DNA from: Oligoflexia bacterium
GTDB taxonomy: Bacteria; Bdellovibrionota; UBA1018; CAIMNF01
NCBI GenBank assembly: GCA_903842755.1
Contig: CAIMNF010000554.1
Span: 1-5,396, forward strand
Length of the DNA: 5,396 nucleotides
Reading direction: 5' to 3'
Both the position numbers and the translations under genes were made by a program. Below are positions 1 through 4,915 of the stretch, piece after piece; position 1 is the first letter of the stretch; the number at the start of each line of letters is the position of its first letter. The notes under the pieces are model-generated. The model saw nothing but the letters and a program-made list of their open reading frames with translations. It was not told where the DNA came from and did not search any database.

Positions 1-154
1 CGATCCCAGTTCCGAATTCGGCGGTATTTCCAATCCAATCTAATAGAAAAGGTGCCTGAGAGTAACGCGAAAGAAAATTTGCGATGAAAATGGCTCCACT
101 GGCCCCTGCTCCAATCACGGCAATGCGTTTGATCTTTTTTTCTATTGTAGGCAT
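1..154 (-). CDS. FAD/NAD(P)-binding protein, N-terminal fragment
   Basis: The reading frame starts with ATG at 152-154 and runs off the left edge, so only the first 51 residues are visible. After a short basic lead (MPTIEKKIKR) comes IAVIGAGASGA, a classic first beta strand plus GxGxxG dinucleotide-binding loop of a Rossmann fold. A second strand (LLDWIG) is followed by EFGTGI, which resembles the F-G-x-G-[LVI]-A-Y element of the FAD/NAD(P)-binding family typified by Pfam NAD_binding_9 (YdhS-like proteins). Those proteins are cytoplasmic flavoproteins of mostly unknown substrate. The start is supported because the Rossmann strand begins about 10 residues in. No good Shine-Dalgarno precedes the ATG. 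The catalytic part lies outside the window, so the substrate cannot be stated. Other two-dinucleotide flavoproteins remain possible. Confidence 0.75.
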   Translation of the reverse strand, partial: MPTIEKKIKRIAVIGAGASGAIFIANFLSRYSQAPFLLDWIGNTAEFGTGI

Positions 155-168
155 AGGTACTGAATTCC

Positions 169-197
169 ATGATAGTCTAGCGTATTTTTCCGGTCAA
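169..197 (-). promoter_or_regulatory. sigma70-like promoter of the FAD-binding gene
   Basis: On the minus strand, TTGACC (192-197) and TATCAT (169-174) are separated by exactly 17 bases; each matches the sigma70 consensus at 5 of 6 positions. Transcription would start near position 162, only about 8 bases before the ATG at 154. The mRNA would then be almost leaderless, which fits the lack of a Shine-Dalgarno there. Not experimentally supported. Confidence 0.5.
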
Positions 198-221
198 TTA
201 AATGTCACCACGCTTACGGCA

Positions 222-270
222 GTCGCTTCGAAATAGCTGAGAAATAACTAAATATTTGACTCAAAGCGAC
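222..270. repeat. 7-bp inverted repeat upstream of the secreted unknown protein
   Basis: GTCGCTT (222-228) and AAGCGAC (264-270) are perfect inverted copies separated by 35 bases, ending 13 bases before the GTG start at 284. They could be an operator or the base of a weak leader hairpin. Repeats of this length can also arise by chance. Confidence 0.25.
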
Positions 271-283
271 CGAAGTATTGATT

Positions 284-838
284 GTGAAACCGAACCTCTT
301 GATCCTTGCCATCGCTTTTGTTTTGAGTTCAACGGCGCTTGCTCAATTTGATGCTACGACAGGAAAATTTAAGTCTGTCGTAGTGAATACGGTCATTCCG
401 TTAGACATTGGACGCTTGCTGGGAACAGGGTATAAGTGCATCTATGAATACGGCGGTACGTTTCATAACGTGCCCGCCGCTCAAGTATCACATTTAGTTG
501 AATCGCAGCCGAACGGTAAGTTATTTCCAAACCGGGAGCCCGGCAATGAGCAAGGCTGGATCAAATTGTATTTGGTCAAAGAAAAGGATTATCTCATTCC
601 GAAGTATCAGGCTTTTTCTGATCGCGAATATTTTGTTCATGTGGAGGGCAGGGTGGATGGCACCTCAGACGGAGAAGAACAAATTCTTCATCTGAACTTA
701 CAAAGTGAAATGTACGCGGAACGAAATTCAAAAAAAACGGAAGATCTTTGCTTGAAGTTGTATAATAAGCACCTGATGAATTTATTCCAGGTTACGCGTG
801 GGGCGATTGACCCAGGGCCGGGCTGCTCCAAAAAATAA
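284..838 (+). CDS. secreted protein of unknown function
   Basis: This encodes a 184-residue protein starting at GTG 284. An in-frame TTG at 278 would add two residues, but a GAAG element at 272-275 sits at a sensible distance only from the GTG. Residues 1-20 form a compact Sec signal peptide (MKPN, then a hydrophobic core, then STALA) with a type I cleavage site before QF. There is no lipobox cysteine, so the product is probably periplasmic or released. The mature chain has three cysteines: C52 (YKCIYEY), C156 (EDLCLKLY) and C181 near the C-terminus. One disulfide is possible, with one cysteine left over. Aromatic residues and alternating polar/hydrophobic stretches suggest a mostly beta fold. 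I do not recognise a family or catalytic motif. It stands alone, convergent with the acyltransferase gene, so the neighbours give no functional hint. Confidence 0.75.
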   Translation: MKPNLLILAIAFVLSSTALAQFDATTGKFKSVVVNTVIPLDIGRLLGTGYKCIYEYGGTFHNVPAAQVSHLVESQPNGKLFPNREPGNEQGWIKLYLVKEKDYLIPKYQAFSDREYFVHVEGRVDGTSDGEEQILHLNLQSEMYAERNSKKTEDLCLKLYNKHLMNLFQVTRGAIDPGPGCSKK

Positions 839-842
839 AAAA

Positions 843-882
843 GCGCGAAGTTGCTAAAGTACTACTTTTGCGCGCAGTTTTT
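843..882. terminator. bidirectional hairpin terminator between convergent genes
   Basis: GCGCG (843-847) pairs with CGCGC (871-875). Inside this, AAAGT (856-860) pairs with ACTTT (864-868) over a 3-base loop, with an asymmetric internal loop between the two stems. TTTTT (878-882) follows on the plus strand. An A-run (about 830-842) precedes, which reads as a U-tract on the minus strand. The hairpin lies 4 bases after the stop of the secreted protein gene and overlaps the last codons of the acyltransferase gene, so it could stop both transcripts. Confidence 0.5.
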
Positions 883-1540
883 CTGCAAATTCCACGGCGT
901 GAGTGATCGAAGTATGTCGTTCTACCCAAGTTAAAGTTGCCTTTTTGTTCTTTGTTTTAAAAAGCAGGTTGAGTTGCTGTATGAAATGATCTTCTTCAAC
1001 ATACGCACATGGTCTCAGGGGCGAATAACCAATTTTGAACAGTTGAACCGGAATCCCTTCGCTTTCCGCAATTTCAAAAATACCTTTTTTCCAGGGCTTA
1101 GATTCGTCTAAGCGAGTGGTCCCTGCCGGAAAAACGGTAACATAGCAGTTTGAGTTTTTTTTAAGCCGTTCGACGATTTGGTCGCGCGCATTGGATCGGT
1201 TTGCCCCTGATTGGCGATTGACAAAAATGGTGCCGCCTCCGGTAGCGCAAGGACCAATGACCGGCCATTTTTTAAGGTCGTCTTTCGCAATAAACACCGC
1301 GTTTGGACAAACGGCCATAATGACGGGAATATCTAAAAAACCAATATGATTGCCCACTAAAATATGAGAATGCGGAGGGGGTGGGGTGCCCTTAACGGTC
1401 AGTTCAATTTCAAGCAGCTCAAGCATTCGTCTGCCCCAGGCTTGTTTTACTTGGGCAATGCCTTCTGGTGTTTTTCCTACAAGTTGCAAACCAAACCACG
1501 CGGTTTGCGATAAAATATGTGCTATTTTTAGTGAAGTCAC
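854..1540 (-). CDS. PlsC-like 1-acyl-sn-glycerol-3-phosphate acyltransferase
   Basis: This 228-residue protein belongs to the PlsC/lysophospholipid acyltransferase family. Family members transfer a fatty acyl group to a lysophospholipid, usually lysophosphatidic acid to phosphatidic acid, at the inner face of the cytoplasmic membrane. The catalytic H-x4-D motif is clear: NHIGFLD, residues 64-70, with H65 and D70. Next come GGTIFVNRQ (102-110, acceptor-binding motif II), FPAGTTR (137-143, motif III) and KKGIFEIA (151-158). The length is normal for the family. Motif III is unusual, because the normally conserved glutamate of FPEGT is alanine (A139). The N-terminal 25 residues are amphipathic or hydrophobic and may be the membrane anchor. 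The start is GTG at 1538-1540, with AAAGGAAA about 10 bases upstream and no other in-frame start upstream. The gene is monocistronic here and divergent from gabT. The exact acceptor is unknown. Confidence 0.88.
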   Translation of the reverse strand: MTSLKIAHILSQTAWFGLQLVGKTPEGIAQVKQAWGRRMLELLEIELTVKGTPPPPHSHILVGNHIGFLDIPVIMAVCPNAVFIAKDDLKKWPVIGPCATGGGTIFVNRQSGANRSNARDQIVERLKKNSNCYVTVFPAGTTRLDESKPWKKGIFEIAESEGIPVQLFKIGYSPLRPCAYVEEDHFIQQLNLLFKTKNKKATLTWVERHTSITHAVEFAEKLRAKVVL

Positions 1541-1563
1541 GCGTCTTGAGTTTCCTTTGTTGG

Positions 1564-1592
1564 AGTTTAGGGGATTTTGGAACAGCTGTAAA
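1564..1592 (-). promoter_or_regulatory. candidate promoter of the acyltransferase gene
   Basis: On the minus strand, TTTACA (1587-1592) and TAAACT (1564-1569) are spaced by 17 bases, with 5/6 and 4/6 matches to the sigma70 consensus. The predicted start near 1557 leaves a short leader that still includes the AAAGGAAA ribosome-binding site at 1551-1558. The -35 element overlaps the left copy of the GTAAATAAA repeat. Confidence 0.4.
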
Positions 1593-1608
1593 TAAAGCGG
1601 TAAATAAA
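1588..1608 (+). repeat. direct repeat GTAAATAAA in the plsC-gabT gap
   Basis: Two perfect copies of GTAAATAAA lie at 1588-1596 and 1600-1608, a 12-base period. They overlap the -35 element of the divergent acyltransferase promoter and sit directly upstream of an AGGAGG. They could be a tandem regulator site serving both genes. They could also be low-complexity AT-rich sequence. Confidence 0.3.
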
Positions 1609-1609
1609 T

Positions 1610-1674
1610 AGGAGGATATGCAAATTGGCGTCATTCCTTTTCGTTTAATCATTTTAATTTTCAAACGTGGGTGA
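1610..1674 (+). promoter_or_regulatory. possible leader ORF upstream of gabT (18 codons)
   Basis: AGGAGG at 1610-1615 is the strongest Shine-Dalgarno match in the window. An ATG at 1618 opens an 18-residue hydrophobic/basic peptide (MQIGVIPFRLIILIFKRG) that stops with TGA at 1672-1674, in the gabT frame and 18 bases before its start. The spacing of two bases between AGGAGG and ATG is too short for efficient initiation. A TTG at 1625 would be better spaced but gives only seven codons. This may be a leader peptide, a remnant of a longer gabT N-terminus, or chance. Confidence 0.2.
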
Positions 1675-1692
1675 TTCCGGTAGGTTACCCCT

Positions 1693-3039
1693 ATGAAATC
1701 AATACTGCTAAAGACCCCCATTCCTGGCCCTAAAAGTTCCGAGTGGATTGCAAAGCGGGATCGCCTGTTGACCCGCGCGGTAACCAAATTGACGCCCATT
1801 TATATTGCCCGTTCTAAAGGGGCAGTGATTGAGGATGTGGATGGAAATTGTTTTTTAGATTTTGCCTCAGGCATTGGCGTAACCAATTTAGGGCACCAGT
1901 CCGAACCGGTCATTGAAGCAATTCGCGTGCAAAGCGAAAAATTTTTGCACACCAGTTTTAATGTAGCCCCTTATTCCATCCTTCTAGACGTCGCGGAGCG
2001 CTTAACACAAATTGCACCGGGGCCTTCGCCCAAGAAAGTTTTTTTTGCAAACTCGGGGGCCGAGGCGGTAGAAAACGCGATTAAGATTGCGCGTTACCAT
2101 ACGCATCGCCAGTCGGTGATTTGTTTTGAACACGCCTTCCATGGAAGGACTTACATGGCCTTGAGCTTAACCGCAAAAGTAAAGCCTTATCGGGTGGGTT
2201 TTGCGCCGTTTTGTCCTGAGGTGTACCGCGCGCCGTTCCCTTACGCGTATCGCTCGCCGGGGGTGGGGGCAATGGTCACCCAAGCGGATTTGGACCGCGT
2301 TTCCAATGAAACCTTTGCCCGTTTTGAAGAAATGATTCAAGTGCAAGTCGGGGCTGATCAGGTTGCGGCCATTATTTTGGAGCCCGTGTTAGGCGAGGGT
2401 GGCTTTTTGCCTGTTCCGCCTTCGTTTTTTAAACGAATCCGCGAGTATTGTACCAAAAACGGGATTGTCCTCATCGCGGATGAAATTCAAACCGGTTTTG
2501 GTCGAACAGGAAAGTTTTTTGCGTGCGAGCATTTTGAGGTAGAGCCCGACTTGTTAATAACCGCTAAGGCGTTGGGCGGTGGTTTGCCCATTTCGGCGGT
2601 CGTAGGCAAAAGCGAGATCATGGATTCACCTGATGTGGGAAGCCTGGGAGGAACATTTGCGGGTAACCCGTTAGCTTGCGCTGCGGCCATAGCGGTGATG
2701 GATCAGTTCAAAGACGGGAAAATTTTTGATAACGCCAACCTTTTGGCGAATCACCTCTGGGAACGCCTAAAGTCCTGGCAGCATCAGTATGAGAGTGTGG
2801 GCGACGTCAGGGGATTAGGTTCCATGGTCGCAATCGAGTTTGTAAAAAATAAATCTTCTAAAGAGCACTTTAAAGAAGGTTGTCAAAAGGTAATGAAATA
2901 CGCGTTAGAAAATGGTGTAATCTTATTGAGTTCAGGGTCCTATGGGAACGCGATTCGGTTCTTACCGCCATTAACGATGACTGCCGAGCAACTCCATGAA
3001 GGATTAGAGGTGATCGAGAGGGGAATCAAAGCTTTATGA
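1693..3039 (+). CDS. gabT: 4-aminobutyrate aminotransferase-like class III aminotransferase
   Basis: This 448-residue cytoplasmic PLP enzyme is of aminotransferase class III (fold type I). The expected reaction is 4-aminobutyrate + 2-oxoglutarate to succinate semialdehyde + glutamate. Landmarks in order: SGIGVTNLGH (59-68) with I61; SGAEAVENAIK (121-131), the phosphate-binding turn; FHGRT (149-153) with R152; EPVLGEGGF (230-238) with E235; IADEIQTGFGRTG (261-273) with D263 pairing to the PLP ring nitrogen; the Schiff-base lysine K292 in TAKALGGG; GGTFAGNPLAC (319-329) with T321; and IRFLPPL (421-427) with R422. These match the substrate-site residues I50, R141, E211, K268 and R398 of E. coli GabT, supporting an omega-amino acid substrate over acetylornithine. 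The chain is about 20 residues longer than E. coli GabT, mainly around 186-220. The start is ATG 1693 with only a weak TAGG eight bases upstream. Its stop overlaps the start of the next gene (ATGA). No gabD or permease is visible nearby, so related omega-amino acids remain possible substrates. Confidence 0.88.
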   Translation: MKSILLKTPIPGPKSSEWIAKRDRLLTRAVTKLTPIYIARSKGAVIEDVDGNCFLDFASGIGVTNLGHQSEPVIEAIRVQSEKFLHTSFNVAPYSILLDVAERLTQIAPGPSPKKVFFANSGAEAVENAIKIARYHTHRQSVICFEHAFHGRTYMALSLTAKVKPYRVGFAPFCPEVYRAPFPYAYRSPGVGAMVTQADLDRVSNETFARFEEMIQVQVGADQVAAIILEPVLGEGGFLPVPPSFFKRIREYCTKNGIVLIADEIQTGFGRTGKFFACEHFEVEPDLLITAKALGGGLPISAVVGKSEIMDSPDVGSLGGTFAGNPLACAAAIAVMDQFKDGKIFDNANLLANHLWERLKSWQHQYESVGDVRGLGSMVAIEFVKNKSSKEHFKEGCQKVMKYALENGVILLSSGSYGNAIRFLPPLTMTAEQLHEGLEVIERGIKAL

Positions 3040-3443
3040 GCGAACAAAACGATGCTTTAAAGGTAACGCGTAGAAATTTTATCTTCCGCTCCTTGCTTGG
3101 GGTGATCGGTGCTGTAGGGTTAAATCGATTTCTTTCCGCATGCAGCGGGATTCAGGGTTCATCTGTTGTTAGTCCCACTGCGGGTGGAAATTGTATCACC
3201 AATGGCACGAGTATTTCCATACAAGTTCAGCATACTCCTACTCATACGTTGACGATTCCCGCATCAGACGTGAGCGTAGGCATACAAAAAACATATACCC
3301 TTGCAGATAACGGGTCCGGTCATACGCACACCGTTACTCTTACGGCTCAGGACTTTGCAAGTCTGGCCGGAAATCAGGGCATTCAAGAAACCTCAACGAC
3401 GACCAATTCGCACACGCATATCGTCACCGTAAATTGTGCTTAA
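3036..3443 (+). CDS. Tat-exported His-rich lipoprotein of unknown function
   Basis: This 135-residue protein starts at ATG 3036, overlapping the gabT stop by four bases (ATGA). GAGAGGGG at 3016-3023 lies inside the gabT end, so translation is probably coupled. The N-terminus carries a twin-arginine motif, TRRNFIF (11-17, R12/R13), a hydrophobic segment (about 18-32) and a lipobox, LSAC, with C36 as the lipidated residue. Ser at +2 favours the outer membrane. The mature part is Thr/Ser-rich and consists of about 2.5 repeats of 28-30 residues, each opening with a histidine cluster: HTPTH (66-70), HTHTVTLT (96-103) and HTHIVTV (126-132). C53 and C134 flank the repeats and could form a disulfide. 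The paired histidines suggest metal binding on one face of a beta sheet, which is inference. I recall similar HTHTVTL-type repeats in other bacterial Tat-signal hypotheticals, but no established function. Confidence 0.8.
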   Translation: MSEQNDALKVTRRNFIFRSLLGVIGAVGLNRFLSACSGIQGSSVVSPTAGGNCITNGTSISIQVQHTPTHTLTIPASDVSVGIQKTYTLADNGSGHTHTVTLTAQDFASLAGNQGIQETSTTTNSHTHIVTVNCA

Positions 3444-3451
3444 GAATTTAG

Positions 3452-4612
3452 CTATTTTTTAGCAACTTGATGAGTCCATTGAATATGATTCAGAAGATCA
3501 GCGAGATGCAGTCCGCCTTTTCGGAGCTGACTTCCTGCAAGTTGCACGTGGTTTGCGCCATATTGATCGTCCAAGGTAGCGGAGAATGTCACCTTGTCTC
3601 CGGATACGGTAATGGTTCCGAAGTTTACACCTTCGTAGACGTGGATCGATTGGTGAACCGAGTCCGTGGCCCATTGGGCTGGCCAAGTATGATAATCCGA
3701 AGATGGATCGTAGCTTTGATCGTCCGCGTCGCTCCCCGCCTGATGGTCTGCGGTCATTTTGGCTACTAGGTCTTCGGTGCTTTTGTCTTTTCCTTTTTGA
3801 TCCCCGGCTGTGTACAGTTGGACTAAGGTGTCGTCCCAATAAGCGTGTAGTTCTTCTGTCTTGGTATATTTAATACTGTTCCCCCCAATATCCATTGGGA
3901 GCGGTTTTCCTTGGTCATCCACGCATTGGTTAGGATCAGTTTGTAATTGGGGGGTGTCGCCTGTGTTAGCTGCGTTCAAGTAATATCCTGTTCCCACATG
4001 CAAGGGTTGGTGAAGGTCGCCCACTAAATGCGCAATCAAATACAGAGCTTGGGCTTCGGTAAAGTTTGGTCCATTAAAGCCACTGTCTTTTCCTTCTAAA
4101 ACATTAATTGCAGCTTTGATTGCGTCAACGACGTTATTGGTATCTGTGGTAAATGCATCGATTTGGTCCAAAAAGGTAGGCATTCCCAGGGGCAAATTTA
4201 AAAAATGCCAATTGGAATTATTGGGCCACGTCTTATTAAATGCGATTGCATCCGCATTTCCATTGAGTGGACCTTGGTGGCGATCAGCAAACTTAACGTC
4301 GTCGGCCCATTCGGCGACTTTTGCAAAGTCATCCGTCGGAAGATCAAATTCTTCGGTATCTGGTCCCTCGTGCGACTTTGGTCTTACGATCTTCTTGTTT
4401 TCATTCAATGCTTGAATGAGAACGTCAATGTGTGAGTCGTTGCCAATGATGTCATCTACAATATCACGCGTTTGATCCGTTAAGTTCTCGTGAGCGAAGG
4501 CGGCTATTCCTTCATGTCCTTGGGCGCTATAGCCAAAAGCATCTCCCCAAAAAGAAACGGACAAACAGAGTAAAGTTGCTGACAAACACAGAAAATAACG
4601 AGGGTTAATCAT
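3452..4612 (-). CDS. secreted S1/P1-type zinc nuclease
   Basis: This 386-residue exported protein of the S1/P1 nuclease family cleaves single-stranded DNA and RNA (often also 3'-nucleotides) using three zinc ions. Residues 1-27 are a Sec signal peptide ending in DAFG, so the mature chain would begin at Y28. The zinc ligands of P1 can be followed in order: H33 (QGHEG), D104 (EWADDVKF), H136 (NWHFLNLP), then H195, D199 and H205 (AHLVGDLHQPLH), then H256 and D260 (LHAYWDD). The C-terminal LAGSQLRKGGLHLADLLN helix is also typical. The N-terminal ligand residue, Trp in P1, is Tyr here. The mature chain (about 359 residues) is longer than P1 (about 270) because of acidic insertions near 61-95, 145-182 and 206-247. 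Only one cysteine (C230) remains in the mature protein, so it lacks the disulfides of the fungal enzymes. The start at 4612 follows AAAGGAG with a 4-base gap; a GTG at 4642 would lengthen the signal peptide without a ribosome-binding site. Confidence 0.9.
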   Translation of the reverse strand: MINPRYFLCLSATLLCLSVSFWGDAFGYSAQGHEGIAAFAHENLTDQTRDIVDDIIGNDSHIDVLIQALNENKKIVRPKSHEGPDTEEFDLPTDDFAKVAEWADDVKFADRHQGPLNGNADAIAFNKTWPNNSNWHFLNLPLGMPTFLDQIDAFTTDTNNVVDAIKAAINVLEGKDSGFNGPNFTEAQALYLIAHLVGDLHQPLHVGTGYYLNAANTGDTPQLQTDPNQCVDDQGKPLPMDIGGNSIKYTKTEELHAYWDDTLVQLYTAGDQKGKDKSTEDLVAKMTADHQAGSDADDQSYDPSSDYHTWPAQWATDSVHQSIHVYEGVNFGTITVSGDKVTFSATLDDQYGANHVQLAGSQLRKGGLHLADLLNHIQWTHQVAKK

Positions 4613-4616
4613 AGAA

Positions 4617-4623
4617 CTCCTTT
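4617..4623 (-). promoter_or_regulatory. ribosome-binding site that sets the nuclease start
   Basis: AAAGGAG on the minus strand lies four bases before the ATG at 4612. It decides in favour of this start over the in-frame GTG at 4642, which has no purine-rich element upstream and would put ten extra polar residues before the signal peptide. Confidence 0.7.
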
Positions 4624-4635
4624 GCTGCGTGGAGG

Positions 4636-4687
4636 TTAGCACCGTTCTTTTTGTTAAGAAAAGGAATACTTGAATTCGGTGTGCTAA
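4636..4687 (-). promoter_or_regulatory. inverted repeat, possible 5'-end hairpin of nuclease mRNA
   Basis: TTAGCACCG (4636-4644) faces CGG-TG-TGCTAA (4677-4687). The arms pair over nine bases apart from a two-base bulge. Inside the loop, TTCTT and AAGAA can form a second short stem. If the promoter at 4694-4722 is used, this structure would begin exactly at the 5' end of the nuclease transcript. A role in mRNA stability or regulation is inferred only. Confidence 0.3.
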
Positions 4688-4693
4688 AAATAT

Positions 4694-4722
4694 TTTCTAC
4701 GACTTCCATTGATTTCATACAA
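4694..4722 (-). promoter_or_regulatory. candidate promoter of the nuclease gene
   Basis: On the minus strand, TTGTAT (4717-4722) and TAGAAA (4694-4699) are separated by 17 bases, each a 4/6 match to the sigma70 consensus. The predicted start is near 4687, giving a leader of about 75 bases. The match is modest and the region is AT-rich, so chance matches are likely. Confidence 0.25.
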
Positions 4723-4771
4723 AAGACTTGATTTGAATTGCCTTGTTTTAACAACAAAGTATCTGGCTCTG

Positions 4772-4800
4772 TTCAAGTGGCTTTATGCGATTTTTATAAA
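4772..4800 (+). promoter_or_regulatory. weak candidate promoter of the metalloprotease gene
   Basis: TTCAAG (4772-4777) and TATAAA (4795-4800) are spaced by 17 bases, with 3/6 and 5/6 sigma70 matches. This would start transcription near 4807, just before the hairpin at 4809-4836. A second possible -10, TATACA at 4874-4879, has no good -35 (TTCGCC at 4851-4856). The sequence does not decide between them. Confidence 0.2.
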
Positions 4801-4808
4801 AAACGGCT

Positions 4809-4836
4809 GAAAAAGCTTTAATTTGAAAAGTTTTTC
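4809..4836 (+). repeat. AT-rich hairpin in the metalloprotease leader
   Basis: GAAAAA (4809-4814) pairs with TTTTTC (4831-4836), and CTTT (4816-4819) pairs with AAAG (4827-4830). This leaves one bulged G (4815) and a 7-base loop. Ten base pairs, almost all A-T, make it weak. It has no GC core, so it is unlikely to be a terminator. It could be a leader structure or a chance consequence of A/T runs. Confidence 0.3.
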
Positions 4837-4915
4837 CTTGGATTATGCCGTTCGCCCTTGAGATCCTTAAACCTATACATTTGACTCCATGATGGAGACA
4901 AAGGGGGGAACTCAG

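Larger units (their letters stand above)
4613..4915. other. 303-bp AT-rich divergent intergenic region
   Basis: No convincing gene lies here, and no tRNA or conserved riboswitch was recognised. The region separates two divergent secreted-enzyme genes and must hold both their promoters. It contains the nuclease-side inverted repeat (4636-4687), short A/T palindromes such as TTTTTATAAAAA near 4791, and an AT-rich hairpin at 4809-4836. Candidate promoters are listed separately. Confidence 0.6.

Noticed and set aside
256..261. TTGACT as a -35 box for the secreted protein at 284
   Set aside because: No acceptable -10 lies 16-18 bases downstream, and transcription would start inside the coding region.
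1419..1799. Open frame of 126 codons on the minus strand spanning the plsC-gabT gap
   Set aside because: It overlaps plsC and the gabT start, has no domain or low-complexity logic, and the plsC and gabT frames both show clear family motifs.
1693..3039. Acetylornithine aminotransferase (ArgD) as the identity of the class III enzyme
   Set aside because: The residues equivalent to E. coli GabT I50, R141, E211 and R398 are all present, no arg genes are adjacent, and the chain is longer than typical ArgD (about 400).
3451..3463. GCTA-TTTTT-TAGC as a terminator between the lipoprotein and the nuclease
   Set aside because: A four-base stem without GC strength or a following U-tract is too weak. 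No convincing terminator is visible in this 8-bp convergent gap.
3467..3839. Open frames on both strands inside the nuclease 3' half
   Set aside because: They are out-of-frame shadows of the nuclease, whose frame carries all the zinc ligands and the C-terminal helix. The alternative peptides are Arg/Ser-rich and motif-free.
4116..4435. Plus-strand open frames opposite the nuclease 5' half
   Set aside because: They are antisense to a well-supported gene, with no ribosome-binding site and no recognisable protein.
4791..4802. TTTTTATAAAAA palindrome as an operator
   Set aside because: A simple A/T palindrome in an AT-rich region has little information, and it overlaps a possible -10 element.
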